This document shows, piece by piece, positions 44,606 to 53,586 of a stretch of DNA of 64,000 nt. Location of the stretch: contig JAYJMM010000105.1 of assembly GCA_037349105.1 (NCBI GenBank), forward strand, positions 2,542,001-2,606,000, in the 5' to 3' direction. Each line of letters starts with the position of its first letter. The stretch's first letter is position 1. The notes beneath the pieces are model-generated. The model worked only from the letters and a program-made list of their open reading frames with translations. It did no database searches and was not told the origin of the DNA. This stretch comes from Limnomonas spitsbergensis. Its lineage: Eukaryota > Chlorophyta > Chlorophyceae > Chlamydomonadales. Position numbers and translations under genes: made by a program.

Positions 44606-45253
44606 AATCTTTAAACTTCTGGAAAATATGTACGTAGAAGCTCAAATCGTCTCAGCAAATCTGCCTGGTTCAGGCCTTCTTCAAAAGAAAAAATCCACAG
44701 AGTCTCAGCTGATGCGCAATGCGCAGAATCCTACAAATCCAGGCTGTTCAGCCCACTACTGGCTAGCAAACAGAGAAATTTTCAAAGTTATCAGGTTAAG
44801 CTAAGAACAACCGCTGCTCTCGCCCCACTGCGCCATAGCCGCCTGGTCTTTAATGGCCACAGGAAATGTGCGCCGTAGCAGCGTGATCCGCCCCCTGCTG
44901 TGTTATCATCGCCCGAGTTGACTAATTCTCCTCGCTCATCATCTTCATAACATATGTACTACCGTAGCCTTGCTGCTACGGTGTTTGAGAAACAAATTTT
45001 CACTATGTTGCTGCGATAGCTTTAACTCCAATGCTGCATCTTCCGTCTTTGGTCCGCTGGCTGCCGGCCCACTGCCTGCCGGGTACTAGGACAAGCCGCG
45101 CTGCGTCTGCATGTTCTGCTCTGTAGGCGCCTGCCCGCTCCTTGCCAGTTACGGCGTGGGTAACGTCACGTGCTCAGCGGCCTTGCCGCTCTGGGCTCGG
45201 CCTCAGGTCTCGGTAAGCTCCGCAAGGGCTGACTCCTCCTCTTTGTTGGAAGC

Positions 45254-48200
45254 CTAGCGCCACCTTGGCCCATCTATGGACCGCTCGCTGGGTGACATAA
45301 GCTTCTCTTCATCCAAGGAATATCTTTCTCCAAAAAGTCTCTCCCTCCAAGAAGCCTCTCGCGCCTCCTCCTCCTCATCTGCCTCTTCCTCCTCTTCCAT
45401 TTCATTCTCCTCTTCTGCCTCTTCCATCTCATTCTCCTCTTCTGCCGCATGCCTGTGATCTGTGACCAACAGGTCCCCCATTTCCAGGGCGAACTTCTCC
45501 CACAGCACCACCTGCTGCGTCAGCACAGTGATCTGCTCCTCATCGGTCATGCACGAGTACCCTGGCACAGTGATCACGAACTTGCTCAGCTTGACCCTGG
45601 TGGCCACTGGCAGCCCTTCATAGAACATGTGCGAGACCGAGTGCCTTCTGCCAAAGTAGTCCACTGCATCCCTGGAGATATGTAGCAACTCTGCTGTGGA
45701 CAGGACTCTGTGCGCAAACGCCTCTACTGTCTCCTCTGGCTTGACCTCTGGATCCAAAGTGGTCTTGACTCCCAGCTTGATGTTGGTGATCGCGGATCTC
45801 TCATCCGAGGTCGGCTTTCCCACTTCCGCCTGAACCACCTTGATCCACAAAGTGAGCAGCGAGGCCTCGCAACACTGCTCCTCTGCTGGGGCGATCCACT
45901 GCTGCCTGATCCGTTCCACTTCTCTGGCAATTCTGTTTCCTGCATGGGGCGCCGCCCTGATGGCTGCCATCAGCGGCCCCACGCTAGCTGGCTTGCTGTC
46001 CCAAAGCTTGACCAGCGACTTGATCAGCAGTGTCATAGCTGATGGCGACTGGCACGATCCAGCTATTTCTCCGGCCACCACAGCCAGCGCTGGCTGGTCA
46101 TCTGACATTGCCAGCCTGTTGTGCGATCCCCAGTATCCACACGCCTGGCAATATTTCCTGGCTGCAACTGCGCCTGGGTGCGACATATCCAGGACTGGCA
46201 CGTTGCCTTGGATGGCTGGGATCTTGGTGACCTTGGCCACCCCTGTCAGCTGCAGGACCATCTGTTGCTGCAGCTGCAGGGTCACTCTCGCCTGCTCCCT
46301 GTCGAATCTCTTCATTTCTTGGTCGATGGACTCCTGCCTGGTTCTTGGCCTGCGCCTGTCCGCTCCCCTTGGCTCTGAATCCGCTGATTCTGAGCGCGAT
46401 CCATATCCACCTCCTCTGCCTCCTGATGGACTGCGACCTGGATAGTATCTGTCGAATCTGTTGTCATCGTCCTCCCGATCATCCCGTGACGGCTGTCTGC
46501 CTGCTCTTCCTGCGGAGCTTCTACTCCCGTCGCGCGGCTGCCTCCCGGTCTCACTTCTGCCTGGTCCTGCCTGCCCTCTGGGCGGCTCCTGGCTTTGCCG
46601 ATCCTGCTGTGCTCCCCTGCCGCATTCATCTGTTCCCCTGGGTGGCTCCTGGCTTTGCTGCCTTGGCTGTTCCCAGCTGTCTGCCTGCCCCCTGGGCGGC
46701 TCCTGGCCTTGCCGATACTGCTGTTCTTCACCGCTTGCTTGCCCCCTGGGCTGCCCTTGGTTCTGCCTTCCTGGCTGCGTCCCTCCTGTGTAATTCCTGG
46801 CGTAGGAATCAGATTGCGTTTCCCCTCTGGTTTCCTGCCTTCTTGGTCCACTGCTGCGCACACTGCCTGCAGGCTCGTCCTGTTGTGTTCCTCTTGCTGC
46901 GCCCTCTTGCCTTTTCCTCAGGAACTCCTCGGTGTAATCCACCTGGGTTTCCTGGCATGTGTTCTCTTTGTCCTCGATTATGCGCAGGAGTGCATAAGAC
47001 TCTTGCCTGTTTGCTCTGCGCGTTGCTGCGCCTTGCTCAGCCATCCTGGCCAGCGATCGGCTAGTCAACTCCGCCCTTTCGCTGGCGGCTGGGCTACTGG
47101 CCCTGGGCTCTTCCCTGCCCCCTGGCCGCCCCCTGAGGCTTGGCTCGCTGCTGACCTCAAAAACCTCAGATCTGAGTGTTGGGGTTGGCGCGGTTCTTGC
47201 TTGCTGCTGCCACCTTTGGACTTTCCTGAGCTCCTCAGGCCGCTGCACCGCTGTTTCAAATCCTTCCCACACCTGGTCCTCCTCATCTTCTGGCTCAGAT
47301 GCAGGTTCCACCTGATGTCCTGTTACCCCGTCGCACCATTCATCTGCGAAGGCCTTAACAGCAAGGGCTGCTTCGCGTCCTGCCCCTCCCTTGGACATCT
47401 GTCCAAAGGCGGCCAACAGCATTGCCCTGTCCTGCCCGGTGTGGGAAATACCCATCATGGCTTTTGTTGCCCATCCTTGCAGATGATGGGCCCTGAACTC
47501 CTCAATGGCTGTGACTTGATCCTGGAGCTGCGCGAATGTCCTGGAGCACACTTCCTTCCACAGGTTTGTTGCCCACTGCAAAAGTCCGGCCCAACCGAAT
47601 GGCTGCATCTGCTTCTCTGGCTCCCCTTCGCCGCTCACCACATCCACGGTTCTGGAGCGCTCTGGCTCTCTAGGTCTGGTATCCTGCGCCTGTGCTGTAC
47701 CTTGATGAAATCCGCGCAGGATTTCCTTGTGGCTGCCGCCTGCTCGCATCTGGCTGCTAGATCCCTCCTTGGGTGTCTGCACAGGTCTGCCCACACTGGG
47801 CGTAAACTTGGACAGCGGCGTCCCGTAGACTGTGGATCCCGCCCCTCTTTTAACCGGCACCTCCATCGGCTGCTGACGGGCACCTGTTGCGCGATTCTCC
47901 CAGATCCTGGCCAGCTCCACATCTGCAGGCACCGCAGCATGGATTGCTACCAGGCACACATTCCTGCTGCTGCTGATGTCCACGTGTGCTGGCACTGGAG
48001 ACCTGCTGCTCCTAGCTGCTTCCACGTTACTGTCAGCTGCCTTGCCTGCCATTGCCTGGCTGGACTTGCTGCAGCAGTCAGGGCCCAGACTCAGGCTAGG
48101 GCTGGCTTGACCCACTGGCCCACACGGCTCTGCTGAGCGGAAGCCCTCCTGCCTGGGCAATCTGGGCATGCACTCCTGGTGCTGCGGCGGCTGTGCCTCT

Positions 48201-49966
48201 TTTTTCGCCTCATGGCTGGCCTGCTCAGCCCCGTGCCCCCCGGGTAGTGCCACGTGCCATGTAACCATGGCTGTCTGCTGCAGCTGCTGCTCTTCCTCTT
48301 CCTCACCTGTAGGCAGCCGCGCCTGTAGGTTCTGTTTGGCATGTTCCAAGCGATGCTTCACTATCCTCAGCTGTCTGGTCATCCTCATCTTCACTGCTAT
48401 TATTGGCTGCCTGGCCACCCACAGCTGCCTGGCCATTCCTTTGAGCTTCTGCCGGTACCAATTAACCTTTTCCCTCAGCATGGGTATGGAGATTCCCTGC
48501 TCCTCTAACCCCCCAGGATTCTCTGCCGCCTCCAGCTGTTTGCTGGCCTGCTGGGCCGCCCCTGGTTCTGATATTGGCACCTGGACCCCTCCTGGAGCTG
48601 CTGCCACTGGTGGTGTGACAGGCCCATCCTCTTCTGGCTGGTGCATCTGCACCAGCACCGGCGCCTGCCTGTGCTCGTGGTCCTCAACCTCACTTGGTCC
48701 AACTGGTTCCTCAGCCACCTGTTGGTTCAGCTTCTGTTCCCACGGATGCAGTTGGTCCGGCTCGCAGCCGCCGGCCACCACAGTTGTCACATGGGCTGCC
48801 TCCCTCGACAAACACAAACGTGACGCCTGCACCTGCAGTTGGCCTGGCTCACAGCCACCGATCCCTACAGGTGTCACATGAATTGCCTCCCTCTGCAAGC
48901 ACCGTCGTGACGCCTGCAACTGCAGTTGGCCTGGCTCACAGCCAGCGGCCGCCACAGGTGTCACATGGGCTGCCTCCCTCGGCAAACACAGCCGTGACGC
49001 ATGCACCTGCAGTTGACCTGGCTCACAGCCACCGATCCCTACAGGTGTCACAGGAACTGCCTTTCTCTGCAAACACAGCCGTGACGCCTGCACCTGCAGT
49101 TGGCTTGGCTCGGAGCCACCGATCCCTACAGGTGTCACAGGAACTGCCTCTCTCTGCAAACCCAGCCGTGACGCCTGCACCTGCAGTTGGCTTGGCTCGC
49201 AGCCACCGATCCCTACAGGTGTTACATGAACTGCCTCTCTCTGCAAACACAGCCGTGACGCCTGCACCTGCAGTTGGCTTGGCTCGCAGCCACCGGCCAC
49301 CACAGTTTTCACAGGAACTGCCTCCTTCTGCAAACACAGCCGTGACGCATGCACCTGCAATTGGCCCGGCTCGCAGCCACCGGTCACTGGTTTGGGTGGA
49401 AAAGCATTCCCTATCGGAACACAGTTGATCAGGTGCAGCTGCTCGCTAGCTACCGGGCTATCCTGCCTGGGTGGGCCGGCACTCTCTGCCGTAATACAGT
49501 TGATCAGGTGCAGCTGCTCGCTAGCTACCAGGCTATCCTGTCTGGGTGGGCCGGCACTCTCTGCCGTAATACAGTTGATCAGGTGCCTGGGACTTGGTTC
49601 ACTGTCTTTGCTGAGGATATCAAACATGGACCAGCCGTTGGGGGACACCTGATTACCTGGCTGCTCCATACACCTGGTCAATGCCTCCAAGGGTGCGCGC
49701 TGCTGGGGCACAGCCAGACTGCTTAACCCCGCCTGCTCTGCGTCACACACACTTTTCCACACTCCAGTGGCCCACTGCCCTAGCCTGTTCCACCCTCTTG
49801 GCTGAGCCAGATCCTCCTTCCTTTTTACTGGGGGCCATTCCGCAGTGGCGGCTTTTGCTCCACCCACCGCCTGCAGATCTGCAGGTTTCCTGATCACCTG
49901 ACTTCCACCACGGGGCATCGTCCCGTTCTCCTTTTGAACGCACTGCGCAGCACTTGCCACTCTCAT
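45254..49966 (-). CDS. Gag-like polyprotein, 1,570 residues, of the gag-only element
   Basis: One uninterrupted frame from the ATG at 49966. The N-terminal third holds three 25-residue repeats (QLHLINCITAESAGPPRQDS) and then seven to eight 29-residue repeats (CEPSQLQVQASRLCLQREAV). The middle is Q/R/G/E-rich and low in complexity, probably disordered and nucleic-acid binding. The C-terminal part has a helical Gag-core-like domain shared with the neighbouring element (CQACGYWGSHNRLAM to VLTQQVVLWEKFALEMGDL). After MGDL it leaves homology and enters a Glu-rich tail (ENEMEEEEEADEEEEAREAS). No CCHC knuckle, protease or polymerase follows. Expected role: virus-like particle formation and packaging of its own RNA, if expressed. 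An intact frame this long suggests recent activity or selection. The Gag call rests on its place in the element and its match to the Gag region of the Pol-bearing neighbour. Confidence 0.75.
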   Translation of the reverse strand: MRVASAAQCVQKENGTMPRGGSQVIRKPADLQAVGGAKAATAEWPPVKRKEDLAQPRGWNRLGQWATGVWKSVCDAEQAGLSSLAVPQQRAPLEALTRCMEQPGNQVSPNGWSMFDILSKDSEPSPRHLINCITAESAGPPRQDSLVASEQLHLINCITAESAGPPRQDSPVASEQLHLINCVPIGNAFPPKPVTGGCEPGQLQVHASRLCLQKEAVPVKTVVAGGCEPSQLQVQASRLCLQREAVHVTPVGIGGCEPSQLQVQASRLGLQREAVPVTPVGIGGSEPSQLQVQASRLCLQRKAVPVTPVGIGGCEPGQLQVHASRLCLPREAAHVTPVAAAGCEPGQLQLQASRRCLQREAIHVTPVGIGGCEPGQLQVQASRLCLSREAAHVTTVVAGGCEPDQLHPWEQKLNQQVAEEPVGPSEVEDHEHRQAPVLVQMHQPEEDGPVTPPVAAAPGGVQVPISEPGAAQQASKQLEAAENPGGLEEQGISIPMLREKVNWYRQKLKGMARQLWVARQPIIAVKMRMTRQLRIVKHRLEHAKQNLQARLPTGEEEEEQQLQQTAMVTWHVALPGGHGAEQASHEAKKEAQPPQHQECMPRLPRQEGFRSAEPCGPVGQASPSLSLGPDCCSKSSQAMAGKAADSNVEAARSSRSPVPAHVDISSSRNVCLVAIHAAVPADVELARIWENRATGARQQPMEVPVKRGAGSTVYGTPLSKFTPSVGRPVQTPKEGSSSQMRAGGSHKEILRGFHQGTAQAQDTRPREPERSRTVDVVSGEGEPEKQMQPFGWAGLLQWATNLWKEVCSRTFAQLQDQVTAIEEFRAHHLQGWATKAMMGISHTGQDRAMLLAAFGQMSKGGAGREAALAVKAFADEWCDGVTGHQVEPASEPEDEEDQVWEGFETAVQRPEELRKVQRWQQQARTAPTPTLRSEVFEVSSEPSLRGRPGGREEPRASSPAASERAELTSRSLARMAEQGAATRRANRQESYALLRIIEDKENTCQETQVDYTEEFLRKRQEGAARGTQQDEPAGSVRSSGPRRQETRGETQSDSYARNYTGGTQPGRQNQGQPRGQASGEEQQYRQGQEPPRGQADSWEQPRQQSQEPPRGTDECGRGAQQDRQSQEPPRGQAGPGRSETGRQPRDGSRSSAGRAGRQPSRDDREDDDNRFDRYYPGRSPSGGRGGGYGSRSESADSEPRGADRRRPRTRQESIDQEMKRFDREQARVTLQLQQQMVLQLTGVAKVTKIPAIQGNVPVLDMSHPGAVAARKYCQACGYWGSHNRLAMSDDQPALAVVAGEIAGSCQSPSAMTLLIKSLVKLWDSKPASVGPLMAAIRAAPHAGNRIAREVERIRQQWIAPAEEQCCEASLLTLWIKVVQAEVGKPTSDERSAITNIKLGVKTTLDPEVKPEETVEAFAHRVLSTAELLHISRDAVDYFGRRHSVSHMFYEGLPVATRVKLSKFVITVPGYSCMTDEEQITVLTQQVVLWEKFALEMGDLLVTDHRHAAEEENEMEEAEEENEMEEEEEADEEEEAREASWRERLFGERYSLDEEKLMSPSERSIDGPRWR
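48740..49390 (-). repeat. 87-bp coding repeats (seven to eight units)
   Basis: Landmark GTGACGC on the plus strand recurs at about 48818, 48905, 48993, 49080, 49167, 49254 and 49341, a strict 87-bp period equal to 29 codons. Confidence 0.9.
49400..49590 (-). repeat. 75-bp coding repeats (three units)
   Basis: ACAGTTGATCAGGTGC recurs at about 49422, 49497 and 49572, a 75-bp or 25-codon period, within the Gag-like ORF. Confidence 0.9.
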
Positions 49967-50067
49967 CAGCCTCTTCTGCGTCGCGTATTCTGGCCCACTG
50001 CCTAGGTCTCTGCGTCCCTTTCTATTGGCTCATGGGATTAAGCTGGGTAGGCCTCTCGCCTTTCTGC

Positions 50068-50257
50068 TTTTCTGCTCACTAATTTTAATCTGGCGGAATC
50101 CTCCTTCGCCCTCTTTTCTGCTCGCTAATTTTAATCTGGCGGAATCCTCCTTCGCCCTCTTTTCTGCTCGCTAATTTCTAATCTGGCGGAATCCTCCTTC
50201 GCCCTTTTTTCTGCTTGCTGATTTTTAATCTGGCGGAATCCTCCTTCGCCCTTTTTA
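50068..50257. repeat. 47-bp repeats in the element leader (four units)
   Basis: AATCTGGCGGAATCCTCCTT recurs with TGGCGGAATC at 50091, 50137, 50184 and 50231. It lies between the 5' LTR and the Gag start of the gag-only element. Confidence 0.92.
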
Positions 50258-50592
50258 GTACTTCCCACCTTTGCTGGCTGGGCTGCTTCTAGATGGCACA
50301 CGTCCCGCGTGGATGTCTCGCGTCCTACGCGGAGGTATCCTCTTGCGTAGTGTCCGTTCAGCTCTGTGGTCCTGCGGGGATCCTTTGGTACACCCACAAA
50401 ATTTCAAACCTGGATGTTCTATCCACAAGTTCACTTCTGTCAATGATGAAAGATTGGATCCACCTGATCTCAATCTGCAGTCATACAGGTAATTATCTGC
50501 AGGATAAATCCCCAGCCAGATCTTCAAGCCTCTCCTGGACTCAACACTAAGCTGCCACGCTCAATGCACAGGGAATCAAGCTGGGTTTATAA

Positions 50593-51459
50593 TGTCGCAC
50601 CATAAAGCAGTAAACGTGCTAATATGGTAAATACCGTAAACTCCGGTCAGGGCACCTTAGAGAGGTGTCCTCTACTCACAAACACGGTACATCACCGTAC
50701 ACTCATGCTCCTTGTACTACAGACAAGAGCTTGTTAACAAGATAACTATAACTGGAAGTTCCTAACTGGATGTCTCTGCCTGGAAGTCTCCGTCTCGTGG
50801 GTACCGCCCCTACTACTTTACTCGCGATGTGCGCTTCAGGTCCGTGGCGGACTTCTTTCCTCACGGCAGTGATGGACGCCTACGGGCAGGCTCAGTGATT
50901 CTTCACTGGCTGCGAGTGCTCAGCGAGTTAAGCAGCTGATTGGCTATTTGTATGTATAACAATTGACTAAGGCAGCTTAGGCCTTCTGGCCGTCTGGGCG
51001 CGATCCAGCTGGGCTATGTTAAGGGGCACTTACCGCGCGACTCGCGGTGAGAGTGACGGGACGTAGACTGCGTACTTCTTCTTCGGCAGGGTCTCGGCTC
51101 TCTTACTGTGGTACTTGTCTCCAGCTATCTCAGCTGAGGCTGAGCTAGGCTTGACTCTGGTTAGGTACTGACTTATGTGTAAGCTGAAGGTCTCATACGA
51201 GGATGACGGCCGGTGCTGATTACAATAGAGGTCTGTCCTTTAGAAAGGGACGAAGTAACTAGCCTAGGCAATTGCCGGGATACAGGGACCCGGCAAGCCC
51301 AATTCAGAGTACGGTAGAATCTGTCAAACTTATCCTGCGTAAGCGGGTTTCTAGGTCTCAGTTCAAATCCGGAGACTCCGCAGAGAAGCTGCGGAGTCAC
51401 CGAGGCCGCTAACTGCGGTCTAAACGGTTCTGTCACGTATACGGTAATATACTGTGACA
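50593..51459 (-). repeat. LTR, family X (shared between the two tandem elements)
   Basis: 867 bp, TG...CA in element sense, matching the solo LTR at 10908-11778. It is the 5' LTR of the gag-only element and stands where the 3' LTR of the Ty3-like element should be. Confidence 0.9.
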
Positions 51460-51461
51460 GC

Positions 51462-51694
51462 TGTCGCACCATAAAGCAGTAAACGTGCTAATATGGTAAA
51501 TACCGTAAACTCCGGTCAGGGCACCTTAGAGAGGTGTCCTCTACTCACAAACACGGTACATCACCGTACACTCATGCTCCTTGTACTACAGACAAGAGCT
51601 TGTTAACAAGATAACTATAACTGGAAGTTCCTAACTGGATGTCTCTGCCTGGAAGTCTCCGTCTCGTGGGTACCGCCCCTACTACTTTACTCGC
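51462..51694 (-). repeat. Partial LTR (family X 3' portion) beside a polypurine tract
   Basis: 233 bp identical by eye to 50593-50825, separated from the full LTR by GC (51460-51461). It abuts the purine tract GGGGAGCGGGGGGCG of the Ty3-like element, exactly as in family Y at 43912-44155. Confidence 0.93.
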
Positions 51695-52362
51695 CCCCCG
51701 CTCCCCAGCGTTAAGCCCTCCAGGCATGCGCGGGGAGCCGGAAAAGGGGTGGTACTGAAAGAAACTTCTGGAAAAATATGTACGTAGAAGCTCAAATCGT
51801 CTCAGCTAATCTGCCTGGTTCAGGCCTTCTTCACTCAGAACTTAAAAAAAAAAATCACCGAGTCTCAGCTGAAGCGCAATGCGCAGAATCCTACTCATTC
51901 AAGCTGTTCAGCCCACTACTGGCTAGCAAACAGAGAAATTTGAAAGTTATCAGGTCAAGCTAAGAACAACCGCTGCTCTCGCCCCACTGCGCCATAGCCG
52001 CCTGGTCTTCAATGGCCACAGGAATTGTGCGCCGTAGCAGCGTGATCCGCCTCCTACTGTGCTATCATTGCCCGAGTCGACTAATTCTCCTCGCTCATCA
52101 TCGTCATAACATATGTACTACCGTAGCCTTGCTGCTATGGTGTTGGGAGAAACAAAATTTTCACTATGCTGCCGCGATAGCTTGAACTCCAATCCTGCAT
52201 CTTCCGTCTTCGGTCTGCTGGCTGCCGGCCCACTGCCTGCTGGGTACTAGGACAAGCCGCGCTGCGTCTGCATTCCTGCTCTGTAGGCGCCTGCCCGCTC
52301 CTTGCCAGTTACGGCGTGGGTGACGTCACGTGCTCAGCGGCCTTGCCGCTCTGGGCTCGGCC

Positions 52363-53586
52363 TCAGGTCTCGGTAAGCTCCTCAAGGGCTGACTCCTCTT
52401 CCTCCCTTGCTGCTTCTTTGGCCACCTTAGCCCTTCTTGTAACTGCTCTCGGGGTGACATTGGCCTCTCCCCGGCCAGTGGTGTACGAGATGTCGTATAA
52501 TCCGTTCGCCATTGGTCTTGCGATGCCCCGCTCCATCTGCCTTGTTGCTGGGTTGGTGGCCATGACTTCCACCTCAGGCCTGTCCATGACGTTGGCCTCC
52601 TGGGCTGTCCTGGCAGCCGCTCTGGCTGCTGGGCTCGGCCGCCCCTGGACCTGCAAACTGCGATCTTCTGTAGCGGGTCCTGCCCTTGCCGCGGGCTCAA
52701 CTCCCTTGTCCTCAGGCGCGCAAGTTGGGCACAACCACTCGCCCTCAGGCACCTCCTCGAGCACTGGTATCAAGCAATCCATGTGCCAACCTGTATTGCA
52801 GGCATCACACAAAAGCATCACCTCTCCGCGATCAGGCAGCTGGCACACCTCGCATGACAAGCTGTTCTTGGGTCTGGTTCCACTGAAATCAACCACTCCC
52901 CTGAGGTTGGGCAAGTTGCATGGAGAACAATTGACAGCATTCTCTGTTACTGTGAGGCCATCTGCCCCCTCCAGCACCAAGGTCCCCGTCGCCCCCAGTG
53001 TTTTTACCCTGAGGATCTCAGGCCTGGCCTTGGGATCGAGGCTGCGTCGCTCTGATGAATACTTTACATACACGTAATCTCCCTCTGCAAAACGCCTGAC
53101 CTGGGGGACATACCCTCCCCCACGAATGCGTGCATATCGCAGCTTGTCGCGGTGCTGCGCAATTTTTAGATGCTCACCCGCGACTGGCAGTGCCTCTTTG
53201 ATCCTGGCCACTCTGGCCAAGAGCAGGTCTGCCGCCTCCTCTGCTGTTGCCACCTTGGCTGTGCTCCAGAGGTCCGCCCCCACTCTGGAGGGGAAGGTGG
53301 GTCTCTGCCCGAACAGCACCTCGTACGGCGCCATGCGCGTGGCCTGCTGCGGCGAGCACCGGAAGCCTAGGGCTACCCAGGGCACCATCTTGTCCCAGGA
53401 CTCGTCGCTGCTGCCCTCCTCGCAGCACTTGCGCAGGCCTGCCTTGAGGGTCTGGACAGCCCTCTCTGATAGCCCGTCTGCCTGGTTCCTGTGCCGCGTC
53501 GGCCCAGTCTGCCGCAGCCGATTCTCCCAGGCACTGCCTGTATGACGCGGCCACTTCTCCGCTGCCGGAGCATGCGTTTCCTCCAA
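52363..53586 (-). pseudogene. Integrase C-terminal region with PHD finger (pol 3' end)
   Basis: Just after the deletion junction the frame reads NQADGLSERAVQTLKAG, the conserved segment near the end of Ty3 integrase cores, then RMAPYEVLFGQRPTFPS. The GPY/F-type C-terminal region follows (FAEGDYVYVKYSSERRSLDP). The first two catalytic acidic residues of the integrase are missing. Next is a PHD finger, CEVCQLPDRGEVMLLCDACN then GWHMDCL and EGEWLCPTC, with the full Cys4-His-Cys3 spacing. PHD fingers bind histone tails, so one here would suit targeting of integration to chromatin; that is inference. The frame ends in a Glu-rich EEEESALEELTET. It cannot integrate DNA as it stands. Confidence 0.8.

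Larger units (their letters stand above)
43030..51694 (-). mobile_element. Gag-only (TR-GAG-like) LTR retrotransposon
   Basis: Bounded by LTR sequence at both ends, with a leader (50592-49967) holding 47-bp repeats, one long Gag-like ORF (49966-45254) and a 3' UTR closely matching that of the neighbouring Ty3-like element. No protease, RT or integrase is present, so it must rely on proteins from elsewhere. The 5' LTR is family X and the 3' LTR family Y, so the unit is a mosaic or a tandem product. Its 5' LTR also serves as the 3' LTR of the element at 51.7-64 kb. Confidence 0.8.

Noticed and set aside
46595..48136. Long plus-strand open frame of over 500 codons
   Set aside because: It is antisense to the intact Gag-like ORF; the GC-rich, repeat-biased codons of that ORF leave the opposite strand open. 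No domain is seen.
43030..51694. DIRS/PAT-type element suggested by the B1-A2-B2 repeats
   Set aside because: The relative encodes a DDE-type integrase C-terminus, not a tyrosine recombinase, and the leader does not begin with the A segment. The layout is only reminiscent of split direct repeats.
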